The notes: generated by a model from the sequence alone, not told the origin. Positions 17,163 to 26,111 are shown, counted from the first letter of the stretch. The stretch is DNA of 64,000 nt from Paenalcaligenes hermetiae (GCF_039543645.1 NZ_BAABKD010000009.1:186001-250000), one strand, 5' to 3'. Numbers and translations are program-made.

Positions 17163-18463
17163 TGTCTGATGTAACCATGTCATTGATTATGATGGGCGTG
17201 CTGTTGGGCTGCCTAGCCATAGGACTGTGGGTGTCTATAGCACTGTTTGTGACAGGCATAGTGGGCATACTGCTGTTTTCCAATGCCCCTATTGTGAGTG
17301 TGTTAGCAACCAATATTTGGAGTTCGTCAGCAGAATGGTCACTTGCGGCCTTGCCCTTGTTTATCTGGATGGGTGAAATTCTATTTCGCTCACGCATGTC
17401 GCAAGACTTGTTTTCAGGGTTAGCACCGTGGATGCGGTCGCTACCGGGTGGTTTAGGGCATGTGGGAATTTTAGCGTCAGGAATTTTTGCGGCGGTAAGT
17501 GGTTCGTCGGCGGCAACATGCGCCACAGTGGCCAAGGTCGCTGTGCCTGAACTCAAACAGCGTGGCTACGATGAAAGCTTGATTTTGGGAACGATTGCAG
17601 GCTCTGGCACCTTAGGCTTGTTAATACCACCCTCCATTATTTTGATTGTGTACGGTGTGGCTGCCGAGCTGTCCATCGCCCGCTTATTTATCGCTGGTGT
17701 GGTGCCCGGTGTATTGGTGATCTTGCTGTTCATGACCTATGTCGCCATTTGGTCTACCAAGAATAAAGACAAAGTACCGGCCAAAGATCCGCCCATGAGC
17801 TTTGCTCAAAAAATGAAAGCCACGCGTACGTTGTTACCCGTGACGCTGCTCATTTTGGGTGTGATTGGCTCTATTTATTCTGGTTTGGCTAGCCCAACCG
17901 ATTCGGCTGCTGTGGGTGTAGTGACTGCATTGCTGCTGAGCTGGGTTTTTGGTGATTTGAACTGGAAAACCTTCAAAGACGGTCTGGTCGCTGCCACCTT
18001 GTCATCGTCCATGATTGCGTTGATTTTGGCAGGTTCGGCGTTCTTGACCATTGCGATGGGCTATTCCAACCTGCCTATGAATTTGGCACGCTGGATTGGT
18101 AATTTGGGCTTGAATAACTACGCGCTGTTGGCGGCATTAACGGTGTTCTTTATGGTACTAGGTTGCTTCCTAGATGGTATTTCCATCGTGGTGTTGACCA
18201 GCGCAGTGCTGCTGCCAGCAGTGCAGGCCGCAGGTTTAGACCCAATTTGGTTTGGCGTGTACTTGGTACTGGTCGTGGAAATGGGGCAATTAACCCCACC
18301 AGTAGGTTTAAATTTGTTTGTACTTCAAGGTATGACGGGCAAAGATATTTTATTCTTATCCAAAGCGGCATTGCCATTCTTCTTAATGTTACTGCTAACA
18401 ATCTTGCTGGTGGTGATGGTGCCTGACATTGTATTGGGCTTGCCCAAAATGATGTACAGTTAA
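17162..18463 (+). CDS. dctM: TRAP transporter large permease DctM (system A)
   Basis: This 433-residue sodium-coupled transport subunit has about twelve membrane segments. Conserved loops are GSSAATCATVAKVAVPEL (first hairpin), GTLGLLIPPSIILIVYGV, and the second-half repeat GCFLDGISIVVLTSAVLLPAV with VEMGQLTPPVGLNLFVLQG. It is translationally coupled to dctQ. Codon choice in this operon favours TTG and GTG more than the neighbouring housekeeping genes, by eye, consistent with transfer but not proof. Confidence 0.93.
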   Translation: MSDVTMSLIMMGVLLGCLAIGLWVSIALFVTGIVGILLFSNAPIVSVLATNIWSSSAEWSLAALPLFIWMGEILFRSRMSQDLFSGLAPWMRSLPGGLGHVGILASGIFAAVSGSSAATCATVAKVAVPELKQRGYDESLILGTIAGSGTLGLLIPPSIILIVYGVAAELSIARLFIAGVVPGVLVILLFMTYVAIWSTKNKDKVPAKDPPMSFAQKMKATRTLLPVTLLILGVIGSIYSGLASPTDSAAVGVVTALLLSWVFGDLNWKTFKDGLVAATLSSSMIALILAGSAFLTIAMGYSNLPMNLARWIGNLGLNNYALLAALTVFFMVLGCFLDGISIVVLTSAVLLPAVQAAGLDPIWFGVYLVLVVEMGQLTPPVGLNLFVLQGMTGKDILFLSKAALPFFLMLLLTILLVVMVPDIVLGLPKMMYS

Positions 18464-18880
18464 TTAGCATCAAACCACCTATTAAATGGTCTATGCCCCT
18501 GATAAATTTGTGGTCCAGCTATTATGTAAGCGATAGCTAACTTTTTCGTGACTACACGATAGCCATAGAGATTTCCTAATTATAATGGGTATGGGAGCTG
18601 TTTATCATGGATATCGTAACTAACCTGTCACAGAGCAAGAGAATAGGAACCAAAAGTAGAAAGCTTCATAAAACACAGCAGAGTAAAAGACAACGATAAA
18701 ACGATTACAACCTCGCAAGCTTAAGCAAATTTTGCAAGCCGTAATATCCGACTCTATCCTGTTAGTTTTGCTGCTCTTGCAGTTCTCCTCATATGGGGGC
18801 TTTAAGATCAGTGTCAGGCTGATCACAATGCGTTAACTCTATCTACCTAATACCTGGTGTAAGTAAGCACAATAGATTAT
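18464..18880. other. Region without recognisable gene
   Basis: About 420 bases after dctM hold only short, unconvincing frames on either strand. I see no clear terminator for dctM, no RNA gene and no mobile-element motif. It is continuous with the eroded IclR fragment to the right, so it is probably decayed DNA. Confidence 0.5.
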
Positions 18881-19128
18881 TTTCGGGGTTAGGAAAATGT
18901 ACTACCACGAACATCACCAGCACCTGTTTTTTACACTAGCTGGGGTTACGTACACCGTACTTTTTAACTCCTCTGAGGGCCTACACGTTTTACCGTTGTG
19001 CGATGTATTCCTGTCGCACGGCTAAGCTCACTAATCGACGCGGCCCCTAAGGCAAATGTACTCAACGCTTGCAACAGCGCTAAACCTCTCGCTAGACTTT
19101 GTGCTTTTTTATAGGAAGGGCTGCGCAT
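18881..19128 (-). pseudogene. IclR-family regulator, N-terminal fragment
   Basis: From an ATG at 19128, four bases after the stop of the intact IclR gene, the minus strand reads KAQSLARGLALLQALSTF and then ELSRATGIHRTTVKR. This is the winged-helix start of an IclR regulator (linker, helix-turn-helix, recognition helix). After about 48 codons the frame meets stops, and only a weak trace (LKKYGVRNPS) continues in another frame. No effector domain remains. It appears to be a relic of a second, tandem IclR gene, not a piece of the intact neighbour, whose sequence differs (AKRTGIHRATVYRLL). Confidence 0.65.
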
Positions 19129-19131
19129 CTC

Positions 19132-19956
19132 TTAATCACGACGCCGAGGCCACCCGTAATTTTCTCCTAGGGGCAAATCATGAAGCTCACGTTCAATATC
19201 TCGTACGCATTCATGCAGGTAGCCCAAGTAGCGTTCTGCAGCTTTAATAGGGGTCATCGCACGACGAAAAAACATGATATTAATCGCTCCGACAACACGA
19301 TTACGCCAACAAACAGGTGAGGCGATAGCACTAATATTCGGCTCTGTGCCCCCCGCTGACTCTGCATACCCCCGCGCTCGTGCAATTTGAATACTTTGCA
19401 TCAACTGAGCATAATGATCTTCTTGTGTTAGCGGCTCATTCGTCACTAGCTCTGTTAAGTTAAGAATTCGTTGGCGACTATCGTCCGACACCATACTTAA
19501 AATAGCAATACCTAAAGCGGAGTGCAGTAAAGGGCGAGCCTTACCAATCATTCCCCGGTTGACCGACATAGGGCTAAACCGGTGCGTAGACTCCTGAATC
19601 ACAATATGGCCACCCGTAAACGTTGCAAAATCACTGGGCCATTGTACTTGGGACAACAACCTACCCAAATAAGGACTAATCACTTGGGCGATCCAGTCCT
19701 CATCTTTGACCCCATCGGCTATGCTACGAATACGAGTCGTTAAACAATAATGGCTGTCTCCAGGCCGGCAATGAACATAGCCGTTGGCTTCTAGGGTATG
19801 TAGTAAGCGATAAACAGTAGCGCGATGAATTCCTGTTCGCTTGGCGAGCTCGCCAGGACTTGTCCACCCTGTCTCCCCAAGCACTCGAATTAACTCAAGC
19901 CCACGCTCTAAAGCGCGGACTCGAGGATAAATAGACTCTTGATCTTGCTCTATCAT
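19132..19956 (-). CDS. IclR-family transcriptional regulator
   Basis: The 274-residue protein has an N-terminal winged helix (VRALERGLELIRVLGE, LAKRTGIHRATVYRLLHTLE, about residues 12-60) and a C-terminal IclR effector domain (LHSALGIAILSM, IASPVCWRNRVVGAINIMFF). The start at 19956 lies in an ATGA overlap with the racemase-like gene. A longer frame starting 57 bases earlier would run inside that gene. It closes the dctP-dctQM-SDR-racemase operon and probably controls it in response to the transported acid or an intermediate. Confidence 0.9.
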   Translation of the reverse strand: MIEQDQESIYPRVRALERGLELIRVLGETGWTSPGELAKRTGIHRATVYRLLHTLEANGYVHCRPGDSHYCLTTRIRSIADGVKDEDWIAQVISPYLGRLLSQVQWPSDFATFTGGHIVIQESTHRFSPMSVNRGMIGKARPLLHSALGIAILSMVSDDSRQRILNLTELVTNEPLTQEDHYAQLMQSIQIARARGYAESAGGTEPNISAIASPVCWRNRVVGAINIMFFRRAMTPIKAAERYLGYLHECVRDIERELHDLPLGENYGWPRRRD

Positions 19957-20744
19957 TCTAAGCTGGCTGGATATAGTTTTAAGAGTTCTGGACTTGGCTT
20001 GCGATAGTGCCATTGCCGCCCTGCATGCAGACCCGTTAATTTATGTAAGCGAGCTAACATTTCTGCATACATCAGCGGGGCTCCAACACCATCTAAAATA
20101 CTAACCCCATCCACCTCAAAAACATCATTAGCTGCTAGAACCTCAGCGACCAGCCCCTCAGCAGGGATAATTAAATCCGCGCCTTCCTTAATGGCTCGCC
20201 TTGCTGTATGTAAAAATGCTTCAATATAGTCCGTGGGATTTAAAAATACAGCATCCATTTCCCGCTCGGGCAGTTGTGGCTCAATCACATAGATGCCACT
20301 CACTCTCCCCTCAAACTGATGACGATGCATCGCATTTTTCAAAAACCACAAGTTTTCATCATTTAAAGTCACCAGACCAATTTTTGTTGCCATAGAGCAG
20401 CTGATCAATACAGTGCTTTCAGGCATAGAGATCACAGGGATATCGACTAAAGACCGGCACTCTCGCAATAGTGGCTCCGTATAGGTACCGATGACAAAAG
20501 CATCATAGCCTTCTTGCTCAGCCCGATATACATTATGCAAAAGCTGCCCACTCATTGCTTTATGGTATGCGTAAGGCACGCGCATGACCTCGCTCGGTGA
20601 CATGCCATGCCACATTTGCTCCGGTACGCCGTGCAAATGAATCTCTGTGCCAGGCGATGCTACTTTAGCATAATGTTTCGCTAACGAAGCCTTATAAACG
20701 GGATAGTTTTCTAAGTCCACACTGGACTGATGCCAAATTTTCAC
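19953..20744 (-). CDS. Aspartate/glutamate/hydantoin racemase superfamily protein lacking both active-site cysteines
   Basis: I place the start at GTG 20744 because AGAGGAGAGAG precedes it directly; an ATG at 20786 overlaps the SDR gene and has no ribosome site. The 263-residue protein has the two-lobed racemase pattern: EQEGYDAFVIGTYTEPLLREC, LVDIPVISMPEST, KIGLVTLNDENL, and EGADLIIPAEGLV. In racemases the first and third segments carry the catalytic cysteines (as in ACFGDP and LGCAGM); here they read GTYTEP and PAEGLV. A cysteine-based two-base racemase reaction is therefore unlikely, and the true activity is unknown. It sits between an SDR and an IclR gene in a TRAP operon. Confidence 0.8.
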   Translation of the reverse strand: MKIWHQSSVDLENYPVYKASLAKHYAKVASPGTEIHLHGVPEQMWHGMSPSEVMRVPYAYHKAMSGQLLHNVYRAEQEGYDAFVIGTYTEPLLRECRSLVDIPVISMPESTVLISCSMATKIGLVTLNDENLWFLKNAMHRHQFEGRVSGIYVIEPQLPEREMDAVFLNPTDYIEAFLHTARRAIKEGADLIIPAEGLVAEVLAANDVFEVDGVSILDGVGAPLMYAEMLARLHKLTGLHAGRQWHYRKPSPELLKLYPASLE

Positions 20745-20763
20745 CTCTCTCTCCTCTACATGG

Positions 20764-21525
20764 CTAAACCATGTAATACCCACCATTCACATCTAAAGTT
20801 GTACCTGTTACATAACCAGCTTGCTCTGATAGCAAATAGGCAATCGCAGCAGCAACCTCTTCAGCCTGTCCAATTCGAGCTAAGGGAACAAGCTCCACAG
20901 CCTGCTCATCATTCTCTGGCTTCACCCCCACGCGTAACATAGGTGTTTCAATTAGCCCCGGCGCAACAATATTGGCAGTCACATTCAAAGGTGCTAACTC
21001 ACGGGCCAAGGCTTTTGTAAAGCCAATTACCGCGGCTTTACTTGCCACATAGGCGGTACAAGACTGATACCCCCCTAATTGAGCGGCGGTAGATGCTAAA
21101 TTAACCACACGCCCATGCTGAATAGCACGCCCCTTAATATGCGCCATGAACTCTCGACTCAAGGCATAAGTACCATATGTATTCACCGCAAAAACCTTCT
21201 CCCAAAGATCAGGAGTGGTGTCATATAACAACAACCGGCCCCCATTTTCAGAAAAAGGGGAAATCGCTGCCGTATTAACTAAACAGGACAAAAACAACTG
21301 ACGCTCTGTTAAATTAAGAAACATATTCTGTACGGCAGAATAATCACTAATGTCTAAGGCCTCATAATGCACTACCGCGTCCCCAATGGACTCCGCCACC
21401 TCAGCAAGCAAAGACAAGTTTTGATCCGCTAAAACCAACTCATATCCTTGCTCCGCTAGTAATCTCGCCGTAGCTGCACCAATACCTCGACCTGAGCCTA
21501 CGACTAAAACTCGTCTTTTACTCAT
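20764..21525 (-). CDS. SDR-family NAD(P)-dependent oxidoreductase
   Basis: This is a 253-residue classical short-chain dehydrogenase/reductase. The N-terminal cofactor motif is VVGSGRGIGAATARLLAEQG (residues about 7-26), with D in LVLADQN suggesting NAD preference. NTAAIS stands in the NNAG position, and the catalytic Ser, Tyr and Lys appear as NLASTAAQ and YVASKAAVIGFTKALA. The C-terminus PLARIGQAEEVAAAIAYLLS and GYVTGTTLDVNGGY is typical of FabG-like members. In this operon it probably oxidises or reduces the imported hydroxy acid or polyol; the substrate is not readable. Confidence 0.9.
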   Translation of the reverse strand: MSKRRVLVVGSGRGIGAATARLLAEQGYELVLADQNLSLLAEVAESIGDAVVHYEALDISDYSAVQNMFLNLTERQLFLSCLVNTAAISPFSENGGRLLLYDTTPDLWEKVFAVNTYGTYALSREFMAHIKGRAIQHGRVVNLASTAAQLGGYQSCTAYVASKAAVIGFTKALARELAPLNVTANIVAPGLIETPMLRVGVKPENDEQAVELVPLARIGQAEEVAAAIAYLLSEQAGYVTGTTLDVNGGYYMV

Positions 21526-21538
21526 TGCTCTACCTTTA

Positions 21539-23473
21539 CTAGGAACTTAAAAGGCTAGGTAGCCATAATGTAATAATAGGGAAGCATACTAATAAAGTGA
21601 TGCGCACTAAGTCAGCCAACAAAAAGGGCACTACACCACGGAAAATCGTCGCTAGCTCTAAGCGCTCCCCAACAACGCTACGCATAACAAAAACATTCAT
21701 TCCCAATGGTGGTGTGATCATGCCAATTTCTACCAAGGATAAAGTCACTACACCCCACCAAATCAGGTCATACCCCATCCCTAAAATTAACGGTACAACT
21801 AGTGGCGTAGTAACTAAAACGGCGGCCAATGTATCAAATACTGTCCCAAGTAATAGATAAATCAAAACCAGAGCAAGTAGAATTAACCAGTGGGGCGTTG
21901 TTTCTAAATTCACTAGATCTAATATCAGGCTTGCCACATCGCTAAAACTCATAAAGCTAGCAAAGATATTGGCTCCCATAAAAATCACATAGATCGCACC
22001 CGAATTAATTGCTGTATCAATTAATGATTCTTTAAATTTAACCCACGTGAAGTCGGGCGAAGTCACTGCAAAAAAGAAAGCGAGAATAGCTCCTACTGAT
22101 GCGGCCTCTTGTGTCGTGAAAATTCCACCATATAACCCACCCAGCACTAACAAAAACAGTAGCGTAGGACGCCAAGCCTGAATTAGCGCCTTACGTGCAT
22201 AGGGCCAATCAAACTTATCCACGTTAGGAGCAAGCTCTGGTTTTAGGCGCACGGCGATCATGATCGCAATCACATACATACTCAAGGCAAGTAGCCCTGG
22301 TAATAACGCTGCCTGAAAAGCGACCTGAATGGACTCTTCAACCACCACACAGTAAACAATTAACACGACGGAAGGTGGTATTAAAGCCCCTAATGTTCCC
22401 CCTGCCGCTATACAGCCAGCAGCAAGACTATGAGCATAATTACGCTTTTCCATTTCCGCAAAAGCCACTTTGCCAAAAGTAGCCGTCGTAGCAATCGATG
22501 AGCCACTAATAGCCCCAAACCCACCACATCCCGATACGGAGGCAATGGCCAAACCACCACGAGTTGAACCTACTAAAGCGGTACCAGCTTTAAAAATATC
22601 ACCAGATAACCCTGCCCATGTCGCAAAATTCCCCATTAACAGAAATAAGGGAATCGCGGCCATATCGATACTTGTTAATGCTCTGCCGACTTCATTTTGC
22701 GCAATAACTAACGCCTGCTCTGCTCCTAAAGTCAAAGCTAAGCTTGCCACGCCTAATAAAGCTAACGCCACACCGATTGGCACTTGAGCAGCAATGAGGA
22801 TATATAAAGCTAAAAACCCAATTCCGGCTTGGGTGCTAGGACTTGTATCTTCGTTTAAATACAGTACAAGCAATAGAGCCGCTAAAGCAAAAGCACCGAT
22901 AATGACACTTAAACTACGCCAAAAGCCTGGCACAGCATAAGCCTTAGTTGCAAAGAGACGTCCCCATTGAGCGATATGCCTTATAACTGCTAATAACGCG
23001 CCTATCGACATAACAACGCAAGCCGTTACCCACAGTCCTGTGGTGGACCAGCCTACAACCATGGTTTTTTCCCCATACTCGTAAGCATCCCAAGCACGGA
23101 ATCCTAAAACCACCGCTAGCCCAACAAAAACAACGACCTCACTTAATGCACAAATAAGCTGAACACCTAACTGGTTGTCTCCTGCCACTTTCCGCATCAC
23201 ATCAACACGGATGTTACGGCGCTGCAAAAAAACCAGGCTCATCAAACCCGCAATAATAATGGCCATAAATAGACCACTCAGCTCAAACAATCCTCGAACG
23301 GTATAAGAGCTAAAAGCGCGTAATGCAATGTCCACTAAGGTGGCAGCAGCCAGCACAATCAAGCCAACTAAGACGATGATGGCTAAAAAAAGGCTCAAAC
23401 GCATTAAAGCGGAGCCATTCCCTTCAAGCACCAAGCGCCGTAAGCGCTCGGTGTTCTCCTGTATTACTTTCAT
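21539..23473 (-). CDS. Fused TRAP transporter permease DctQM (system B)
   Basis: One 644-residue polypeptide joins a DctQ part (about residues 1-200, with LSLVFLQRRNIRVDVMRKVAG-like small-permease loop) to a DctM part (about 215-644). The large subunit loops are GCGGFGAISGSSIATTATFGK, GTLGALIPPSVVLIVYCVVVE, and GTVFDTLAAVLVTTPLVVPL with VEIGMITPPLGMNVFVMR. Fused QM permeases are a known TRAP variant. Its start overlaps the dctP stop by 4 bases. It faces into the operon with SDR and racemase-like genes. Confidence 0.92.
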   Translation of the reverse strand: MKVIQENTERLRRLVLEGNGSALMRLSLFLAIIVLVGLIVLAAATLVDIALRAFSSYTVRGLFELSGLFMAIIIAGLMSLVFLQRRNIRVDVMRKVAGDNQLGVQLICALSEVVVFVGLAVVLGFRAWDAYEYGEKTMVVGWSTTGLWVTACVVMSIGALLAVIRHIAQWGRLFATKAYAVPGFWRSLSVIIGAFALAALLLVLYLNEDTSPSTQAGIGFLALYILIAAQVPIGVALALLGVASLALTLGAEQALVIAQNEVGRALTSIDMAAIPLFLLMGNFATWAGLSGDIFKAGTALVGSTRGGLAIASVSGCGGFGAISGSSIATTATFGKVAFAEMEKRNYAHSLAAGCIAAGGTLGALIPPSVVLIVYCVVVEESIQVAFQAALLPGLLALSMYVIAIMIAVRLKPELAPNVDKFDWPYARKALIQAWRPTLLFLLVLGGLYGGIFTTQEAASVGAILAFFFAVTSPDFTWVKFKESLIDTAINSGAIYVIFMGANIFASFMSFSDVASLILDLVNLETTPHWLILLALVLIYLLLGTVFDTLAAVLVTTPLVVPLILGMGYDLIWWGVVTLSLVEIGMITPPLGMNVFVMRSVVGERLELATIFRGVVPFLLADLVRITLLVCFPIITLWLPSLLSS

Positions 23474-24477
23474 TGTTTAGCTCGTACATCTGCAATCGTC
23501 TGGGTATATACTTCCCAAACACGCTCACCTTCAGGGATAGTAGTGATCCATTTTTGTACTACGGGTGCAACAGCGGCTTTCCAACGATCAATGTCCTCTT
23601 CACTTGGCGTGATGATAACGTGATCATCACGCTTAAGTAGCTCTTGCTTTAATCGCTCATTCTCATTACCCAAACCCTCTGACCATCGTGCTACAAAATT
23701 TTTGCCGCCATGCTTCTGTAAAGAGGCTTTAGCTGCCTCGGGTAAACGGTCAAATTTTTTCTTATTAATAACAACAAAGACTGAGCTTGACCCTAATGGC
23801 GCATCAATGTGCCATTTAACAAAGTCCAAAACTTGCCAAGTAAATACAGCATTCCAATCGTTTAAACTACCCGTTAATGTACGCTTAGATAAATTTTCTG
23901 CCGTTTGCGGCACGGGCAAACCAACAGGGATAATACCTAACGCCTCAACTGAAGCGGATGCCAAGGGTCCAGCGGCACGAATACGCTCCCCTTTAAAATC
24001 ATCAAGACTTTTTATCTCTTTGACAGAGTGTGCCGTCAGAATCCCAGAGGAAACCATTCCAAACACATACACATCATCAAAGCCATCCATCAGCCCATTT
24101 TCATATAAAGCCCACACACCTGATGAGGCCTCAAGAAGCGTCTTTGCTTCAAATGGAATCTCAGGAATATCCGCCACTTTAAAACGTCCTGGAGTATAAC
24201 CAGTAACTCCCCATGCCATATCAACGAGACCTCGACGTACAGCGTCAAATGAGTCTTCGGCTTTTACTAAACTTCCACCCGAGTACATTTGAATTTTAAG
24301 TGTGCCCTCGGCGTCTGCCTCAATGTCTTTAAACAAGGGCTCAAACATCCCTTTAGTTAAATAGGCTGTAGGCCCCGCAAAGTTAGAAAACTTCAGTACA
24401 GTCGGCTTCGTAGCCAGCGCTGGCCCACTAAATCCAACCACCAATGCACCAATACAAGCAGCGACAAAGCGTTTCAT
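23470..24477 (-). CDS. TRAP transporter substrate-binding protein DctP (system B)
   Basis: The 335-residue periplasmic protein has a signal peptide MKRFVAACIGALVVGFSGPA ending ALA. The start at 24477 has GGAGATGG upstream; the frame extends five codons further without such a site. Family features are AEGTLKIQMYSGGSLVKAED, RRGLVDMAWGVTGYTPGRF, IPEIPFEA, the ligand region FKGERIRAAGPLASASVEAL, and LNDWNAVFTWQV. It is the first gene of the system B operon. An ATG-A overlap joins it to the fused permease. Confidence 0.9.
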   Translation of the reverse strand: MKRFVAACIGALVVGFSGPALATKPTVLKFSNFAGPTAYLTKGMFEPLFKDIEADAEGTLKIQMYSGGSLVKAEDSFDAVRRGLVDMAWGVTGYTPGRFKVADIPEIPFEAKTLLEASSGVWALYENGLMDGFDDVYVFGMVSSGILTAHSVKEIKSLDDFKGERIRAAGPLASASVEALGIIPVGLPVPQTAENLSKRTLTGSLNDWNAVFTWQVLDFVKWHIDAPLGSSSVFVVINKKKFDRLPEAAKASLQKHGGKNFVARWSEGLGNENERLKQELLKRDDHVIITPSEEDIDRWKAAVAPVVQKWITTIPEGERVWEVYTQTIADVRAKQ

Positions 24478-24757
24478 GTACACCATCTCCAATTTAAATG
24501 CAGTTATCTACCCTAACTGAACCCTTCAATCAGGGAAATAAAATGACTAGGTCTTATAACTCTTAGATTACACACCTCAGAGAAAGCGGTTAACAACAAA
24601 AAAAAACAAGGCGTTCAACACATGAACAAGCACCTAGAGTTAACCCTAACTTTTTTTCCATTAGTTAGACAGAAACCCCAAAAAGTTTGTAGTATGAACA
24701 CACGCAGAGCGTGGGCAATACCGTGGCGACGCTTTGTTCTTTATCAGCAAATCTTTC
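24478..24757. other. Intergenic region between system B dctP and the tRNA-Leu promoter
   Basis: About 280 AT-rich bases contain no gene. They must hold the minus-strand promoter of the system B TRAP operon; a TATAAG near 24552-24557 on that strand is a possible -10, but no convincing -35 or operator was identified. Confidence 0.4.
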
Positions 24758-24786
24758 TTGCTTATTTTTCCCGCAACCCATATAAT
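24758..24786 (+). promoter_or_regulatory. Sigma-70 promoter of tRNA-Leu
   Basis: TTGCTT (24758-24763), a 17-base spacer and a perfect TATAAT (24781-24786) lie 36 bases before the tRNA, an arrangement typical of stable-RNA promoters. Confidence 0.8.
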
Positions 24787-24822
24787 TACGTCTTTAGCTG
24801 CTACCAAACACATGCAGTACGT

Positions 24823-24907
24823 GCCCAAGTGGTGGAATTGGTAGACGCGTCGGACTCAAAATCCGATCCCGAGAGGGGTGCCGGTTCGATTCCGGCCTTG
24901 GGCACCA
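24823..24907 (+). tRNA. tRNA-Leu (anticodon CAA)
   Basis: An 85-base type II tRNA is visible. The acceptor stem GCCCAAG pairs with CTTGGGC, the anticodon stem CGGA/TCCG encloses the loop CTCAAAA with anticodon CAA (reads UUG), and a variable arm (CCCGAGAGGGG) precedes the TpsiC arm CCGGTTCGATTCCGG. The 3' CCA is encoded. It is preceded by a strong promoter and followed by a terminator, so it is a single-gene unit. Confidence 0.97.
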
Positions 24908-24915
24908 CCGAATAC

Positions 24916-24943
24916 AAAAAAGACCGCTTTTGCGGTCTTTTTT
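24916..24943. terminator. Bidirectional terminator for tRNA-Leu and the M20 deacetylase gene
   Basis: AAAAAAGACCGC-TTTT-GCGGTCTTTTTT is a 12-bp symmetric stem with A and T runs, usable in both directions. It begins 8 bases after the tRNA and reaches the stop codon of the minus-strand argE-like gene. Confidence 0.88.
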
Positions 24944-26111
24944 ATGTGGTTTTTGGGTTAGTTAAATAAATGATAAGCCGCTGTAGCATTTGATCGCAAC
25001 GCGCTAGTTGCTCTATGCTGACGAACTCGTCTGGTTTGTGACCTTGGTCCATACTCCCAGGCCCACACACCACCGTGGGGATCCCTGCTTGATGAAAAAG
25101 CCCGCCCTCTGTACCAAAAGCCACTGTCCCGAATTCCTCAGATTCACATAAGCTTGCGATTAAAGCCGCCACTTCGCTATCTTTAGCCGTAACTAATCCT
25201 GGGTAAGCGCTTAACTCTTCTAGCACAATATGCGTGTCAGCTTGAACGGCGCGCATTTTGGGTAAAAGCTCTTGTTCGGCATAGGTTTGTAAAGTGTGCG
25301 CTACCGTTTTTGCATCAAAATCAGGTAACGCTCGTACCTCAAAATCAAACTCACACTCCTCTGGCACAATATTCAACGCGCGCCCACCCTGGATCAATCC
25401 AGTTTGAATGGTGGAAAATGGGGGATCAAATCGCGAATCGTGATATTGCGGCTGCGCCCGCTCGGCTGCTATCTCTCCTAGTTTTCCAATAAGCTGAGCG
25501 GCATATTCAATCGCATTTACCCCATATGGGGCATATGCCGAATGACACGCTGCCCCTTTTACTTGGCAACGCATGGCTAATTTGCCTTTGTGTCCCAGTA
25601 CAGGCTTTAACTGCGTAGGCTCACCAATCAAGCACATTTTAAAAGCTAGATCACGCTGGGCTAAGTTTGCTAGCATGGGGCGAACACCCAAACAGCCCAC
25701 CTCCTCATCATAAGAAAACGCCAAATGCACAGGCCACCGCAACGAGCTTTGTACTAAATCCGGCACTGCAGCAAGCACACAAGCGATAAAGCCTTTCATA
25801 TCGGCGGTGCCCCGCCCATAGAGCTTACCATCCTGCTCTGTCAGCGCAAAAGCAGGCACAGTCCACTGCTGCCCATCCACAGGCACCACATCGGTATGAC
25901 CGGACAAAATAATACCGCCTTGATCCTCGGGACCTATCGTGGCAAATAAGCTAGCCTTGGTCTTTTCTTCATTATAAAAAAGCTCGCTCTCTACCCCATA
26001 CGTTGCCAAATAATCACGTATAAACGCAATTAAAGCCAAATTAGAATCTCGGCTAACAGTAGGAAAAGCAATAAGCCGCGCTAATATATCGCGGCTAGTC
26101 AGCCTATTCAT
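24942..26111 (-). CDS. argE: M20-family acetylornithine deacetylase (ArgE-like)
   Basis: The 389-residue zinc hydrolase belongs to the ArgE/DapE/CPG2 family. Metal ligands are in LSGHTDVVPVDG (His), YGRGTADMKGF (Asp), FSYDEEVGCLG (general base Glu and ligand), IGEPTQL and the C-terminal VVCGPGSMDQGHKPDEFV (His). The sequence is very close to ArgE, which removes acetyl from N-acetylornithine. The context (DUF1028, RidA, flavin monooxygenase, symporter) is catabolic and not arginine biosynthesis, so another N-acyl substrate is possible. Its start overlaps the DUF1028 stop by 8 bases. Confidence 0.88.
   Translation of the reverse strand: MNRLTSRDILARLIAFPTVSRDSNLALIAFIRDYLATYGVESELFYNEEKTKASLFATIGPEDQGGIILSGHTDVVPVDGQQWTVPAFALTEQDGKLYGRGTADMKGFIACVLAAVPDLVQSSLRWPVHLAFSYDEEVGCLGVRPMLANLAQRDLAFKMCLIGEPTQLKPVLGHKGKLAMRCQVKGAACHSAYAPYGVNAIEYAAQLIGKLGEIAAERAQPQYHDSRFDPPFSTIQTGLIQGGRALNIVPEECEFDFEVRALPDFDAKTVAHTLQTYAEQELLPKMRAVQADTHIVLEELSAYPGLVTAKDSEVAALIASLCESEEFGTVAFGTEGGLFHQAGIPTVVCGPGSMDQGHKPDEFVSIEQLARCDQMLQRLIIYLTNPKTT

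Noticed and set aside
18620..18826. Short minus-strand frame in the region after dctM as a gene
   Set aside because: There is no ribosome site, no recognisable domain, and composition is like the surrounding decayed DNA.
24823..24907. tRNA-Leu as an integration site for a mobile island carrying the FMO cluster
   Set aside because: No integrase gene and no repeat of the tRNA 3' end was seen downstream, and the neighbouring terminator is shared in an orderly way.
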